Assembly: GCA_038363925.1 (NCBI GenBank)
Contig: JAQQWL010000015.1
Coordinates: 2,666,001 to 2,730,000 of the forward strand
Length of the DNA stretch: 64,000 bases
Reading direction: 5' to 3'
Origin: Apiospora phragmitis
Lineage: Eukaryota > Ascomycota > Sordariomycetes > Amphisphaeriales > Apiosporaceae
Under the pieces are notes generated by a model that worked only from the letters and a program-made list of their open reading frames with translations, did no database searches and was not told the origin of the DNA. How positions within the stretch are numbered: position 1 is the first letter of the stretch; each line of letters opens with the position of its first letter. Positions 11,752-23,516 of the stretch are shown one piece after another. Made by a program: the position numbers and the translations under genes.

Positions 11752-13418
11752 ATGCGCGATCAGATTACGCCCATTACTGTTCTAGGCCGCTACCTCTGGC
11801 GTAATGAGGAACGGGTCAGTCACTCCTAATCGTATGGCGAACCACCAGTAAACTGACTATCGGCGAAATACAGTTCATCATCAAAGGGGCAGTCTACCAG
11901 AACAACTACATCAAAGCAGCAACAACGGCTCGCGGTTATGAAGAGGGCGACAGCAAGACTCCTAGGTCTTCCCCGCCATCGGACCCTATTGCCGATGACC
12001 AGCTTGAGGTGCTCAGCTGCAGCATCCCCTTGCTACAGGAGCTCGGTATCAATACCTTGCTCGTCTGTACGTCGCGGCTTGCTGATTAATGTCCACGTTC
12101 ACACACATTCGCTAAGAGATCCACTCAGACTGCATCGACAACACCAAGAGCCATGATGTGGCCATGGACATGCTCGCCAAGGCCGGCATCTACGTGATAG
12201 CAGTCAGTTTGATCTTCGGCACATTGATCTCACCGGCCAGCCAGCCATCTAACTTTCATTCATCATTCAAAGGGCCTGTCCACCCCCCAACGCAGCGTGA
12301 ACCGCGCCGCCCCCTTCGACTCCTACACGCCCGCCCTGGTGCAGCACTACTTCGCCACCGCCGACCGCATGGCCGCCTACCCCAACACCCTGGGCGTCGT
12401 CGTCGCCAACGAGGTGCTGCTGCACGCCGGGCACACGGCCGGCGCGGGGGGTGCTCCACGCCCTCGTCCGCGACGTGAAGCGGTACATGGCCCTCAAACA
12501 GGCCGCCGTCGCGGCCGACGCCGCTAACGACCATGACCAACAACACCGATACCGCGTCTTGCCGGTCGGGGTCAGCTCGAATGGCGTGAGCAGCATCTTT
12601 TACGACGAGTTTCGGTATTTTACCGGTGGGGACCCGGCGGAGGCTGTCGACTTCTTCTCGGTACGTCAAGCTTCATCTTACTTCACTTTTGCTTGGTTCT
12701 TTTCTCTTCTTTAACAGGTAGTTGGATCGCTGATTGGGAATTGGCGGCGGCATAGTGGAATGAGTGGTCTTGGGTCGGCAGGTCAAGCATGCAGGTGTCT
12801 GGCTGGAACCGATTGGTAAGTCGCCCCCTTTCTTTCCTTCCTTCCTCCTCCTCATCCTCAAGTAAGCCATCGCCAAACTAGTTAACGAACTTGTCCACTT
12901 ATCACGATGTGATTTAGGTCCAATCGTTCGAGAACGCCCACGTGCCCCTCTTCTTCTCCGAGTACGGCACGACCAGCGGCGAGAGCGCGCCCCGCCAGTT
13001 CTTCGAGACGACGGCCATCTACTCGCCCGCGATGACGCGAATCTTCTCGGGCGCGTGCGCGTACGAGTTCTTCGAGGGGCCCAACCGGTACGGGCTCGTC
13101 GTCGTGCGCCCCGACGGCACGCTCGAGAAGTTGCGGGCGTTCGACAACCTCAAGGCGCGTCTCGCGGAGTCCAGCAGCCAGAGCGACGAGCCGGTCACCC
13201 TGCCCGAGTGGGGGGCTTCGCCCGGCAGCAGCGAGCTTGTAGAGGCTCACAGGCCGGAGCTGCCGGCGCAGAGCTATGACTGGAGGGCTCCGATGGGCTT
13301 GCCGGATTGTCCTCTGGATTGGGACGAGGTTCGGACGCAGATTGAGGATCAGCAGTGGATTGATGTGGCAGATGAGGTTGAGAGGAGCCTTGTTGCAGAC
13401 GAGCCGGATCTGCTGTGA
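11752..13418 (+). CDS. GH72 beta-1,3-glucanosyltransferase-like protein (Gas/Gel family), six exons, one frameshift
   Basis: Six exons can be joined: 11752-11814, 11874-12066, 12129-12202, 12273-12660, 12756-12815 and 12918-13418, with five canonical introns of 59-102 bp. The joined product has the GH72 landmarks in order: GRYLWRN, FIIKGAVYQ, GINTLLVYCID, HDVAMDMLAKAGIYVIA, VVVANEV (first catalytic Glu), VRDVKRYMA, WNEWSWVGRSSMQVSGW and VPLFFSEYGT (second catalytic Glu). Family members elongate and cross-link cell-wall beta-1,3-glucan. Exon 4 is one base too long; dropping one G of the run at 12446-12451 restores the frame exactly. Two oddities remain: the protein starts MRDQITPITVLG without a visible signal peptide, and it ends without a Cys-rich module or GPI tail. 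A missed upstream exon, or a divergent intracellular member, would explain this. The family call is firm; wall function is not. Confidence 0.8.
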
Positions 13419-13892
13419 TTGAAGCTCTACTCGAATAGTTACTACGTGATTTTCATCCATGCATTCATCCATGCACATTCGCTTGAATGTGTAAATACGC
13501 TATATCCAGTGGGATAAGCATTATGCTAGTGGCACTATGTAGATGGTCCCCGGTCCGTATAATTACTTAGACATAATCTGGTGGGTGCAGCGGCTAAATA
13601 TGACTACTAATCTGATCGAAGATCTGTTAACCAAGATTACCTACTTAGTCAATCGATCAGTTCAGATAGCCAGATCTACCTAATGTGGAAACCGACCGAT
13701 AGGTCCGGGTCCGGCACATGCCGCCGGGATTTCCGAATACCCGGCTCGGCGTAACCCCCGCTATACGTAGGGGCTATGCCACGAGCAGCTATTCCCGAGA
13801 AGAGGAAAACAAGTCGTCCGCCTCTTCTTTTGAACTATTTTGAACCCCTTTTTGGTTCAAGTGGTTTTGTCTCAAGACAGTACTGCCTGACC
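13419..13892. other. Intergenic region, no gene seen
   Basis: It holds the GH72 3' flank and the 5' flank of the esterase relic. No domain-bearing frame or RNA gene is visible. Confidence 0.4.
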
Positions 13893-15638
13893 ATGAGGGC
13901 GCGACCACCTACGTTTGCCTTGCTGTGCTTCGTCTTCTTCACTCTTGTCGGATGCAATGCTGCCCACGTCGTGTCGGTGGCAATCGTGAACGGGACACTA
14001 GTCGGCGTGGGGGACGGCGGAAACAGTGTGCAGCGCTTCCTGGGGATCCCGTACGCACAGCCAACGATCCGCGAACTTAGGCTCCGCCAAGCGAGAGCGC
14101 TGGCAGCGTCCTTCGGCACGTTACCAGCGAACGCCTTTGGGCCGTCCTGCTATGGGTCCGGGGCTCAGCAGCCCAGTGCGAGCGAAGACTGTCTCACTCT
14201 CAACATCTGGAGACCGGATGGAAAGAGGGCGCAAGCGAACGGGTCCTTGCCAATGCTGGTTCCCCCGTAGTACCATCTCAGGTACTCGTCTCAAAATTGT
14301 TTGTCCCGGCTTGTCTACTGACCACAAGGGCATCCCTTCAGTACGGGTGCTGTATCCATCTACTCCCACATCATGGCCTACGGCGGCCGCGACGACGGCC
14401 TCTTCTGCGGCGCCATCATGCAGAGCGGCGGCGCTTTCCTCCTGGAACTCCTCAACGCGACGTCTTTCAGGCAGACATTCGACGGCCTGATCACGAACGC
14501 TTGCTGCTACGCTAGCTTGAGCAAAGACGCCACAGCCGATGAGCAGCTCGACTGCATCCGGGGCTTGCCCATCGAAGAGTTCCGGGCCAGCGTGGGCCCC
14601 AAGACAGGCCAGTCCATCGAGGGAGACTTCACGCGCACATCGATCCAGTTCGCGTTACCGGCCGGAAAGTACCTCAAAGTGGCAACCATCGTGGGCGGTA
14701 TGTTCTTACGGCGTCTGACATCTTCCTCTCGGCAAGAAGTTTCTCGCCCTTATCCTACTTTACTAACTTGAGGCATCAATTAGCAAACACCGACGAAGGC
14801 ACCAACTCGGCCCCGAAAGGTGTCAACACCACCGACCAGCTTTTCGAGCCCCTGGGTAAATAACTTCCATCCCTCGTGCCTCATATGTAAGCGAACGAAC
14901 ACTGACCGGTGAGTTTCGAAGACGACCAGCTCAGGGTTATTTCTGCCCCCAACTACTCCCCAACGCCACCGTCTCGAATCTCCTCAAGCTCTACCCCACG
15001 GACCCGCGACTGGGGTGTCCGTACCACACCGGCGATACCCAACTAACGCCGGGCCTCCTCGACAAGCAAGCCTGCTCCATCTTGGGGGACCTCGTCATGG
15101 TCGCGCCGGCCCGACAGCTTGCCAGCACGCTCGCGGCCGACGGTGTGCCGGTGTACCGATACCGGTTCAACCAACTGCCGCCGGGCGGGTCGTCGCCGTC
15201 TCGGGGCATCTCGACCGGCGTAGAACAGGCCTACGTCTTCTCCAACTTCGTGGCGTCGTCGTCGTCCTCGTCGTCGCCCGGCTCCGCTACTACGCCGCCC
15301 TCCGCGTGAGACCAGGCGCTGGTGTACGAGATGACGAGCGCATGGGTTAGTTTCGCTCATGATCTGGATCCGAACCCTGGCGGTAGTGAGTTCCCTTTTT
15401 CTTCTTTCTTTGGTTACAACATAATAAGGTTTACACACATTCTCTCTGTTGTGTGTCAAGTGGGCTGACGGAAACCCTCATCATCTAGACTCTGCGTCAC
15501 CGCACTGGCCCGAATATGGAAAGGAGGCTAACAGCATCGTCTTCAGTGGCTATGGCTCCTGGGTAAGAGAAGGACACGTACCGTGATGAGGGTATTCAGT
15601 ACATCATACACAACGTGCTGCCACATGGTGCACTGTAA
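13893..15638 (+). pseudogene. Type-B carboxylesterase (alpha/beta hydrolase) relic without its catalytic serine
   Basis: The remnant starts with a signal peptide-like segment (MRARPPTFALLCFVFFTLVGC). It then shows family blocks in order: VQRFLGIPYAQP, SEDCLTLNIWRPDG, GAVSIYSHIMAYGGRDDGLF, GAIMQSGG, NTDEGTNS, QAYVFSNF, MTSAWVSFAHDLDPNPGG, WPEYGKEANSIVFSGYGSW and YRDEGIQYIIHNVLP. Type-B esterases have about 130 residues between the NIW block and the AVSI block, including the oxyanion-hole GGG and the GESAG nucleophile elbow. Here only about 100 bp of non-coding character separates them (14,268-14,345), so the catalytic serine is absent. Further frame breaks follow after 15,300. This is true gene decay with an internal deletion, and the relic cannot be active. 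A separate intact paralogue elsewhere is possible. Confidence 0.85.
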
Positions 15639-15880
15639 TACGGAGTCAGACTATGTCGGCTAAAAGCCACTTGTACCGCTGGGGAATAATCTATTTTCAA
15701 GTCTATCATGGACAAAGTACTGGAAACATGTATAGATTGAGAATGAAAAAGATTATCGGATCTCGACTTGAGTCCAGGCGAACTTTTCTAGTGGGATTTA
15801 ACTTTTGCGAGAACAGTTAGATCACCCAACGGCACCGAATCTGACACCTGGCAAAGTGCTCTGGCCATCAAAGAATCCCA

Positions 15881-17603
15881 TCAGCTGCTCTTTATCAAGA
15901 CCTCAGCCGTGGGGTCGGGAGTCCACCTCCACCAAATCTCATCCAAACCGTTGGACGGCCTCTTGTGCCCGTCTTTAAGCTTGAAGTCGTAGCTGGTGAG
16001 CATATGAATCAAGAGGATCTTGATCTCGATCGTGGCAGAGTGGCGCCCCTGATTTTCGCGTGCTCGATTAGTACAAGCCCAGTCTTCCCCAGTGGGGCTT
16101 GGCTTCCAAGGGGTGGACTCACTGGACAAGCATGGATCCCATGCCCGAAACCGAACGTCTCCTGGACGCCAGTGACGCCAAACTGGTGTTTCTGCTCCTC
16201 GCCTGCCTTTTGGCGCATGCGGTAGTAGCGCAGGCCGTCGAAGGTCTCTGGGCCGGGCGAGCTGTAGAGCTCCGTGGAGTGGTTGATGGAGGTGCTGTCG
16301 AAACCGAAAGAGTCGCCTGGCTGCAAGGTCTGGCCCGAGGATAGGGTGAGCGGTTCCGCCGTCACCATGCGTAACGGCGCCACTGTATGATGTTAGTCAT
16401 TCTGATTCAGGACGCAGACTAAATGGAAGGGTATCCATACTTACCTATGGTAAGGGGGTTGAGTCTCATGGCCTCCTTCATGAAACTGTCCATCTTGGCA
16501 AGTTTGGCTAAGTCTGCCTGTGTGACCTCCTCCGTAGAGCTAGTAGGGAAAACATCCTCGATCTCCTCCCTGAGGATGTCTTGATACTCGGGTCGGGCCG
16601 CCAGGTCGAACAGGATCTGAGTCAAGGCGTATGTTGAAGTGTGGATCGAAGCCCAGGTGATGCTCATATGGTGCCGCGTGAGGCTCTCTATGGTGGTATG
16701 CCTGGGCGCGATGTACTTCATCAGCCAGGACACGAACGACTCCTCCTCGCCCTCGACCGAGCTCTTGTTCTCCTTGGCCTCGATGTGCATCTGGAAGGTA
16801 GGCGCCAGGAACGCCTTTACCTTAGCCCGGTGCGCCAGTACCTGTCTAGTCTCTGGCAGGTAAGGCATGACGTACGGCCGTAGCCACGACGGGTAGCGCT
16901 GGATGGCGCGCATGATGCCAAAAACGTGGACGGCCCACTCGGAGCTCAGCGAGATCCACTCCTCCTGTCTGGACAGCCGCTGGCCGAGGAAGACGCGGCC
17001 GCTGACGATGGCCACGGCGCGGTTAATTCGGGGGAACACGGCCAGTGGCGTCCACTCACGGAAGGTGCCCAGCGCGTCGTCGAACGCGTACCGGGCCTCC
17101 TCCGTCAACTGCGGGATCGTGGTCGTCCTTCTCCTCAAGTCGATCCGTAGCGCCTTGATGGCGGCCAACGCGTTGGTGCCGAGCTTACTGTAGTGGCCGC
17201 CAGCGCGCTTGAAGAGCTCCGGGGCGGTCGAGACCTTGCTGTCCGGCAGGGACTTGATCTCGTCGATCATGGCGAGGGGGGAGGATGACGAGGGGAAGGG
17301 GAGGTGGGTATGGCGAAGCCGGAGGTACGGTACTATAACAGGCGGCCCAAGTGTCCGCGAGAGTCTCCCACCCGATGTTACTGTGATACAACGTAAACAA
17401 CTTACCAGTTCAGTGCCTTTCCTCAGCGCAGCTCTCAAGTCGTTCTTGTCGCCCACGATGTCAAACTCGCCATATTTGCGAGGTCGACTGGCTACAACTG
17501 CCAGGCCAAGAAGAACGGCGAGTATGGCAACCTGGGGCAGTAAATCCAAGAGCTGCTTGACTTCCACTATTTGGAAGTCGAATCTCTCGAACATAACCGA
17601 CAT
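15881..17603 (-). CDS. Cytochrome P450 (ent-kaurene-oxidase-like fungal family)
   Basis: A membrane anchor (about residues 20-40, LPQVAILAVLLGLAVVA) is followed by DEIKSLPDSKVS, an I-helix of the WASIHTST type and an ExxR motif (EAMR). Next come PLRMVTAEPLTLSSG and the haem loop FGFGHGIHACPGRH with its Cys ligand. The haem loop is assembled across an intron at 16049-16122 (donor GTGAGT, CTAAT branch). A second clean intron is 16383-16444 (donor GTAAGT). The C-terminal exon ends LIHMLTSYDFKL to EVLIKSS. The ASIHTST I-helix in place of AGxDT is typical of this fungal group, which includes enzymes of terpenoid and alkaloid pathways; the substrate is unknown. The N-terminal third is unsettled: a donor GTAAGT lies at 17405, and about 20 extra Pro/Ser-rich residues sit between VIVP and MIDEIK. 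No pathway partners are adjacent. Confidence 0.88.
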
Positions 17604-19021
17604 GATGGGTGGAGATGTACTAGTATCACAATTTGGTGCTGCTTGAGAAAGATTCAGTTGCTGACGAAAGGCTCTGGGTTACCAAACTATTAGCTAGAGT
17701 TCAGTAGCTATTTGCGGCTCATATATAGTCTCCCTTCATTCTTCTAGGAAAATCCTCGCCTAACAGCCTGGAACTACTTATAGCATGTTGCCTATTTATA
17801 TATATCTTTTTCGCATCTAACTTTGTCTCATTGCACGAGAGGCGCAGCGGCAACACTGCTGCAAAGGGTTGCTTGTAATAGGCTGGACCCCATTTTCCCA
17901 CGAGTAAGGGATGGATTACTATGTAGCTGAAAATCAATATGGCGTTGTAAGATCATAGCTTACAATCAGCAAGGCCCCCACGGGCCTCCCGCCCGCTTAC
18001 GGCGCATATTCCCGCTAATTATCGCGGCTTACATCCTCTAATGCGTTAGCCTGGTCTGATCAGGTAGGTGGACGAACTTCTAGCGCCTCGTGGTATTGTC
18101 TTACACGCCTTAGACTAGCCCTGTGTAGGAGCGCCCAGCCCCCAGTATCGATAAACCGTGTCGGCGCGCTTTGCATACGAGCCTTGCAGCAGCTGGATAC
18201 CCTACATATGGATCTAGATCGTTGATCTCACGCGGCGAGTGAAGTTAGGGTGTGTGCTACGCCACAAATTGGTGTTATCTTAGCTATATCTATATTATCC
18301 CCCCTAAAGATGGTGTGTGATATAATCCTGCTTGGGCCCGATGCAGCAGGGATTCTACACTGTGCGCCCTGTAAGTCCATGGGCAACACAGCGAACGATT
18401 ATGCAGGCTTACGAACCAAAGAGCATCAGGAAAAATCACCAGGTTGCATACAAAGTCTTCGTGTATCTCACGCGGTTATTTTATTTTTCATCTTCTTCGT
18501 CGGCTTCAGGGCAATGCCCATGTATGATTGACACCGTTGGTCTGCAACACCCTTCGCATGCAGTGTACTTCCGGCAATTCCGTTGAAATTTCCCGCGCAC
18601 AGGCTTTTCACCCCCTCGGTACTGTACGGTAATAGATTTCCGGACTGCAGTTCAGTGGTTTATTCATACCAGGCTAGCCCTGCTAGGGGAATGCCTTGCC
18701 CATGTTGCCCACCAGCGTGACATGTGACAGCCTTGGCCAGAATGTCAGCAATCCGCGTGAGAGCCGCCAGAGGTCTACTCGCTTTCGATATTACCATCGT
18801 CCTATCTACATTCCAAGGTACACGTTGCCGCATTTGCTGGTTGTAGCTAACCCCTTATTTCACTCAAATACAGAGAGGTCCCAAACTCCAGCCACAAACT
18901 AAAGCAAATCCGAACTACCTCGTGAATCCACACCACGCACTCCTCGTCAAAAGCTATGAGATACGAACGACCCAAATTCAAGTCCACCAGCCTCCCCTCA
19001 TTCTTTCCTTCACCACACATC
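17604..19021. other. Intergenic region, no gene seen
   Basis: The P450 promoter should lie just above 17604. The rest has short frames only, somewhat AT-rich around 18250-18530, without domains, RNA genes or clear repeats. Confidence 0.45.
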
Positions 19022-20852
19022 TTAAACCAGATCAATCCTTTGCGTAAAATCCTCCAGCGCGTCCCCTTTCGATATCCGATCCTGGAACCAGCCCGTTACC
19101 ACAGTGTTATGCTTGTTCATGAACTCCGCGAAGCGTGCTGTTCCGATCAAGCTGAATTGTCCACGGCCTGAAACTTGTGCACGCAAGAGCAGAGGTTGTG
19201 AGAATCCAGCCACAAGCCAAACTTGATCGGTTGGGCGTGGTACGACCTCCGGGTTCGTGCAACCAACTAATACAAGTCGCCCGTGGTGAGTTGTGATAGG
19301 TATATGGTGATTAAGATGACTGCGTATGTTGTTCAGTGTCCTCAACATTGATTTGTTGGCTGCGGGACTGTTAGCAACTAGTGATATAGCCGTATCCCAA
19401 TTTAGCTCTGCATGCTGATTACTATTAGTAATCTCGAGTATCTCCCGAAGTGTCCCATCTATATCTTTATTAGGATCCAGCCCAACGCCGAGTGGCGTTA
19501 ACTACTTGAGGATCCCAAATAAACACTCAGAGAACCATAACTCTCCTTCAATAGTATCTGGATGTATCTTAAGATAATATTCACTAATTGCTTGGAGAGT
19601 CTCCATAACAGGATTGTTTATAGGATATGTGAGCCTCGAGATGTAGACAACGGTGTCCAGTTGACATGCTTGCACCCGCAAGCGTCGGGCATCATCGGAG
19701 ACTGATGCAGGTACACTAAGCCAGTCGAGCTCAAGAGGTTTGCGTTGCATGACAACTTCGCTGTGGGAAACTCGGTCTGGCGTAGGCAACCAGGTGGGAT
19801 ACTCTACACAGGAGTGGTAAGATGTAAACAACAAAAACTCCAAGTGCTTCCAGTAGAGCAGTTGATTTCTGATGACGTCTGTATACTCTTGAGATAGAGG
19901 TAGGGGTGTAATCTACCCTCAGCGTACTAAACTCAGACTGATTGGCAAGTGCAAGACAGCCGTACACCGCGTCCCGTCGGTTAGACGGTCGAAGACTGGA
20001 CGAATCATTCATTAATATGCACAAGGGTATGTCTGACTTGTAGCGCCTAATATTGATGATATCCAAGTCGTTTCAGCTAAACCGGGTAGTATAACCATGC
20101 GATAGTCCTCGGCCAAGGTGTTCAGCCGACGCTGCATCGATTCTCCCAAAACATGACCATACCAGGTTATCGCGTAACTGGAAAAGATATTGCCCCACGA
20201 TCTCAATTTTGCGAATATGTAACCTGACATTATGGGAAACGATGAGTTCTTGTTGTATCCAGAGTCTTGACCAATACTCATTTTCCAGTATGTCTGTGGC
20301 TGGTTTCCAGAAGTTCCAATCATGAAATTTTACTTCTTGTAGCATGTGTAGGCGATCCCTGATGTTATATGACCAGTATGGGGCCACGCCGACACCCCCA
20401 CTGCGGTAAAGCTCATCGACCAGCCATGGTAAAGCGCGCAGGGCGAGACATTTTGGGTCGACTTCGTGGTTGAGCCATGCCCTCGTCAGTCTGGCCGCCC
20501 GAAATATCTCGCTCATCATGGGTACCTGGTGTCCCCTCTCCTCATCGTCTTGTTGATTGGTGCATAGTGCGTCGACCCACCAGGTCCGTGAGCGCCATTT
20601 GCGCCTCAGATCGGACAAGGCGAGATGGAGGTTCGGACCGATCGAAAGCGAATGACCGCCCTCCAGCAGGAGGGCAGTTTGCGGTTCCGGGGAACCCCAA
20701 ACGTAGCTTAGAGCATCGAACCAAGGCTTACGGTCCAGCGAGACCACTCGTAGCCTTCCAGTAATCGGGTCGCCGTCTTTTCCTGGGAAAAGAGTGAAGA
20801 GGCGGATTTCTCGCTTCTCGGGGTTCAAAGGCTGGTAGCGTGATGCCGCCAT
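19022..20852 (-). pseudogene. HET-domain (heterokaryon incompatibility) protein with two stops and one frameshift
   Basis: The N-terminus carries the HET core: FDALSYVWGSPE (about residues 45-56) and WWVDALCTNQQDDEERGHQVPMM (91-113), then ENEYWSRLWIQQEL. Later blocks RRDAVYGCLALA, VDYT, YTDVIRNQLLYW, YPTWLPTPD, the C-terminal LVLVGCTNPEVVP and VWLVAGFSQPLLLR are standard for this family. HET proteins trigger cell death after fusion of unlike hyphae. The reading frame is broken by TGA at 20073-20075, by TAG at 19502-19504 and by one extra base in a 4-base run at 19903-19906 (GGGG on plus). With that base removed, the whole 609-codon span stays in one frame with just the two stops. All blocks are present, so decay is recent or partly an artefact. 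It lies 0.4 kb from a broken NLR gene. Confidence 0.85.
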
Positions 20853-21226
20853 TGAGGTCTTGTTTGGGGTTGCTTGAAGGGCTTTGAAGAAGTTGAACGA
20901 AGAAGTGTAAGGAAGATGGGAGAGTTCAAGTCTCTCTTACGAGCTGACTGTCTTCTGTTCTTCAGTTACGCAGCCACCCCCTCAACTGGACCGATAGGCG
21001 CACGATAAGAAGCTGCAGCGGACCAATAAGAGGAGTTGCATTAACATAATAAGCAGAGTTTCACTGCCATACTCGTTAATGAAATAACAGACTCAAATCA
21101 GTCAGCTTGGCCAGTTCGTTTGGGCCTCTTTTGAGGGCAACCCTGACTCTCTCCACAGGAGGATGGGCTCAGGGGCCGTTTACGGGGTGAGGAATGTGTT
21201 TGTAGCAAACCATCACATGATTGCTT
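20853..21226. other. Short intergenic region between HET and NLR genes
   Basis: Both neighbours are on the minus strand, so this would hold the HET promoter and the NLR 3' end. No other feature is visible. Confidence 0.4.
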
Positions 21227-23516
21227 CTAGACTGTGTGTGAGCCAGGGTGTGACTTGCAGGAATGCACATTAAAGCAAGAAAACAAGGAAATGGTGGTTG
21301 GAATTGAGCTTACCAGCGCTTCCAATTGACCCTCCCAGACAGTGGGATCTGCCCCATACTGTAACATCATGGATGGCACTTCCTCCAAGAAGGCTCGCCT
21401 AAACCTTGTATTCGCACTTGGGCCCAGCAATTCCGCAGAGTATTTACGTATTATTTCTATGAACAGGACCCACGGAGTCGTAGGCTGGCCTGTGAAATTG
21501 CCGGTTGGGACGTAGCTGAAGGCATTGGGGTAACATCCGTTCTCCAATAAGCATCGCACCAGATCAACCTCGCGGTTGGTCTGAGCAAGAGATGAATGAG
21601 GTGGCGTGAAAAGATAATTTATCGCGCGGCAGAGAGCGGGCCTTTCAAGATCAAGAAGGTAGTCGGGGCACTCCGGCAAGGTACGGACAAGATACCCGAC
21701 CAAGCCGGTCGCAACAATGTTCCCCCGAAAGGAGAGCAATACGAAGTTCGACGAATCTCTCCATGTCAGAGCCGTCTGACCACGGTTCTCGATTTCGGGA
21801 AGACGGTGATCCAGCTCGCTAAGGAGTAGGCAGTACAAGTCCTCCATATCACCGTGAAGGTCGTTAGCCTGTGCCAAGACTTCATCCAAGGCTCTCATCA
21901 AGCCATGGCTACTCAGTCGGTCCGGATCGTCCGTCGAGGTATCCATCTCGGGAAATTCTGTGATCTTGATATAAGCCGTATAGGCCCGCATCAGTGAGAG
22001 GCTCGCGTTAAAGCCAGCAGGGGCTTTTCTCATCAGGAACTCCGTCATTTCCGCCGTCCGGAGGAAGTCCATGACGCTCCTGCGGAGGAATTCCACACAA
22101 TTTGTGTGCCTATTCACATCAAGAAGACCTCGGCACCGGCCGTTGAGGCGGAATGCCATCTACTTCCGCCTCATAGTTATCTTGTTGTCTTGGAACAACT
22201 GCACAGGAAGGTGAAGGGCATAAACCTCATCATTGTACTCGTCATCTTGGAAGCTATACATATCAATAGTAGCGGGTTCGGTGGCCGCTAGCGAGATTTG
22301 TAGGGTCGTGGCCATTTTCTGATGGTAAAAAGTATCCACGGTTTGGAGGATTTGCTTGAAGAAGGCTTCCAGGTCGGTAGGAATACTCGCGTGCCGTCTC
22401 TGCATGTCGGTGAAATCATCGTACTCATTGAGGCCAGTACGGAGGTCTCTCGTGACGAGTAAAACCCACAGAATACGCCAGAAGCACGGTTGGTGATCTC
22501 GTCGATGATGCTTCCTGCATTGGTATCTTCCTCCTCGAGCTCTGTCCATCGTGGGTGACCCTGGAGCCGCCGCTGGGTGTATGTCTGTATGTCTCTGTGC
22601 GTAAGTTCATGCATGTAGATCTTCGAGCACTCTGTGTTATCTCTGCCGAAAGCGGTTTAGAAAACGCTCCAAGGCCGGCTAGATACGCATAACTTGATAT
22701 GTGGCGGAATATTTCATAGAGAAGCGTCTGCAAGAGACCCTTTTGAGACTTTTGTAACGTATTACCAGCGCTCCAGAAGCAATGGCTTGCCACAACTGGT
22801 CGATCGAGATGCGCCCATCGAAATAGGGCATACGTCGTTGCTGTGTTGTCTACAACGTACTTCATGAAGGTAGATTTTCCCGAACCGGGCTTGCCTGTGA
22901 CCCAAAAGAGGTTTTTACCTTCCCTGAGCCACTTGAGCAGATAGCCCGTAGATGAAGTATTGATGCCATGGCTTCGTTCATGTAATGCCCACTTGAATGT
23001 AGTTGCAAAGGCCTCGGGGATCGAACTATGGCGGGCAGGCCGGCTCTCGAAGCTCAGGGTTCTGAGGACTGTATTATCTTTAGCCACTGCTGACTTGGAG
23101 AGAGTCAAACTAGTCATCTGGCCTTCGATGAACCTGATATCGTCTATATCAAAAGTTGGCTTCGGTTTAGGAGGGATAGTCCGTGCACACAGCTCACTGA
23201 GGGCTCTCGATATGTTGTCAAGCAACCTCTTGCAGTCGTTGGCGCAGGTGCGCAATAAGCTGTTGATGGCGAAGACATGCTCCATGTAGTCCTTCTTCCC
23301 CGCAACTGATTTGTGCGTCGGGACCCCCTTTGTTGATTTCTCGAGGTGCAAGCTCAAGCCTTGGAGAGTGGCATAAACCCCCTCGAACGTGGCAGTGTCA
23401 TTTGCTTGCCCCGATGCTGACACATAGATCTCTTTCATTCTGGAGACTAAGTCGAAGGCGAAATTGACAAACTGCACGACACCGGCCTCCATCCCTAAGG
23501 CCGATAAAGGGTCCAT
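21227..23516 (-). pseudogene. NACHT-type NLR (incompatibility-like) pseudogene with an internal deletion
   Basis: The start MDPLSALGMEAGVVQFVNFA is the common N-terminus of fungal NACHT proteins; the longer frame to 23678 is probably untranslated. A helical N-terminal domain precedes the P-loop VTGKPGSGKSTFMKYV (about residues 206-221), then ASHCFWSAG and GLLQTLLYEIFRHI. The part that should follow (Walker B FIDGLDE, sensor region) is missing. At about 22,640-22,680 the sequence jumps in another frame to KIYMHELTHRDIQTYTQ. One missing base at 22,470-22,474 then separates ASGVF from WVLLVTRDL, and a TAG at 22160-22162 splits MRRK from MAFRLNGRCRGLLDV. No WD40, ankyrin or TPR repeats are recognised in the C-terminal part. 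The NACHT ATPase cannot function. In intact relatives these receptors act in non-self recognition. Confidence 0.85.

Noticed and set aside
13893..17603. Secondary-metabolite cluster made of esterase, P450 and the O-methyltransferase fragment
   Set aside because: The esterase and O-methyltransferase are broken, the latter lies 12 kb away inside repeats, and no core synthase is present.
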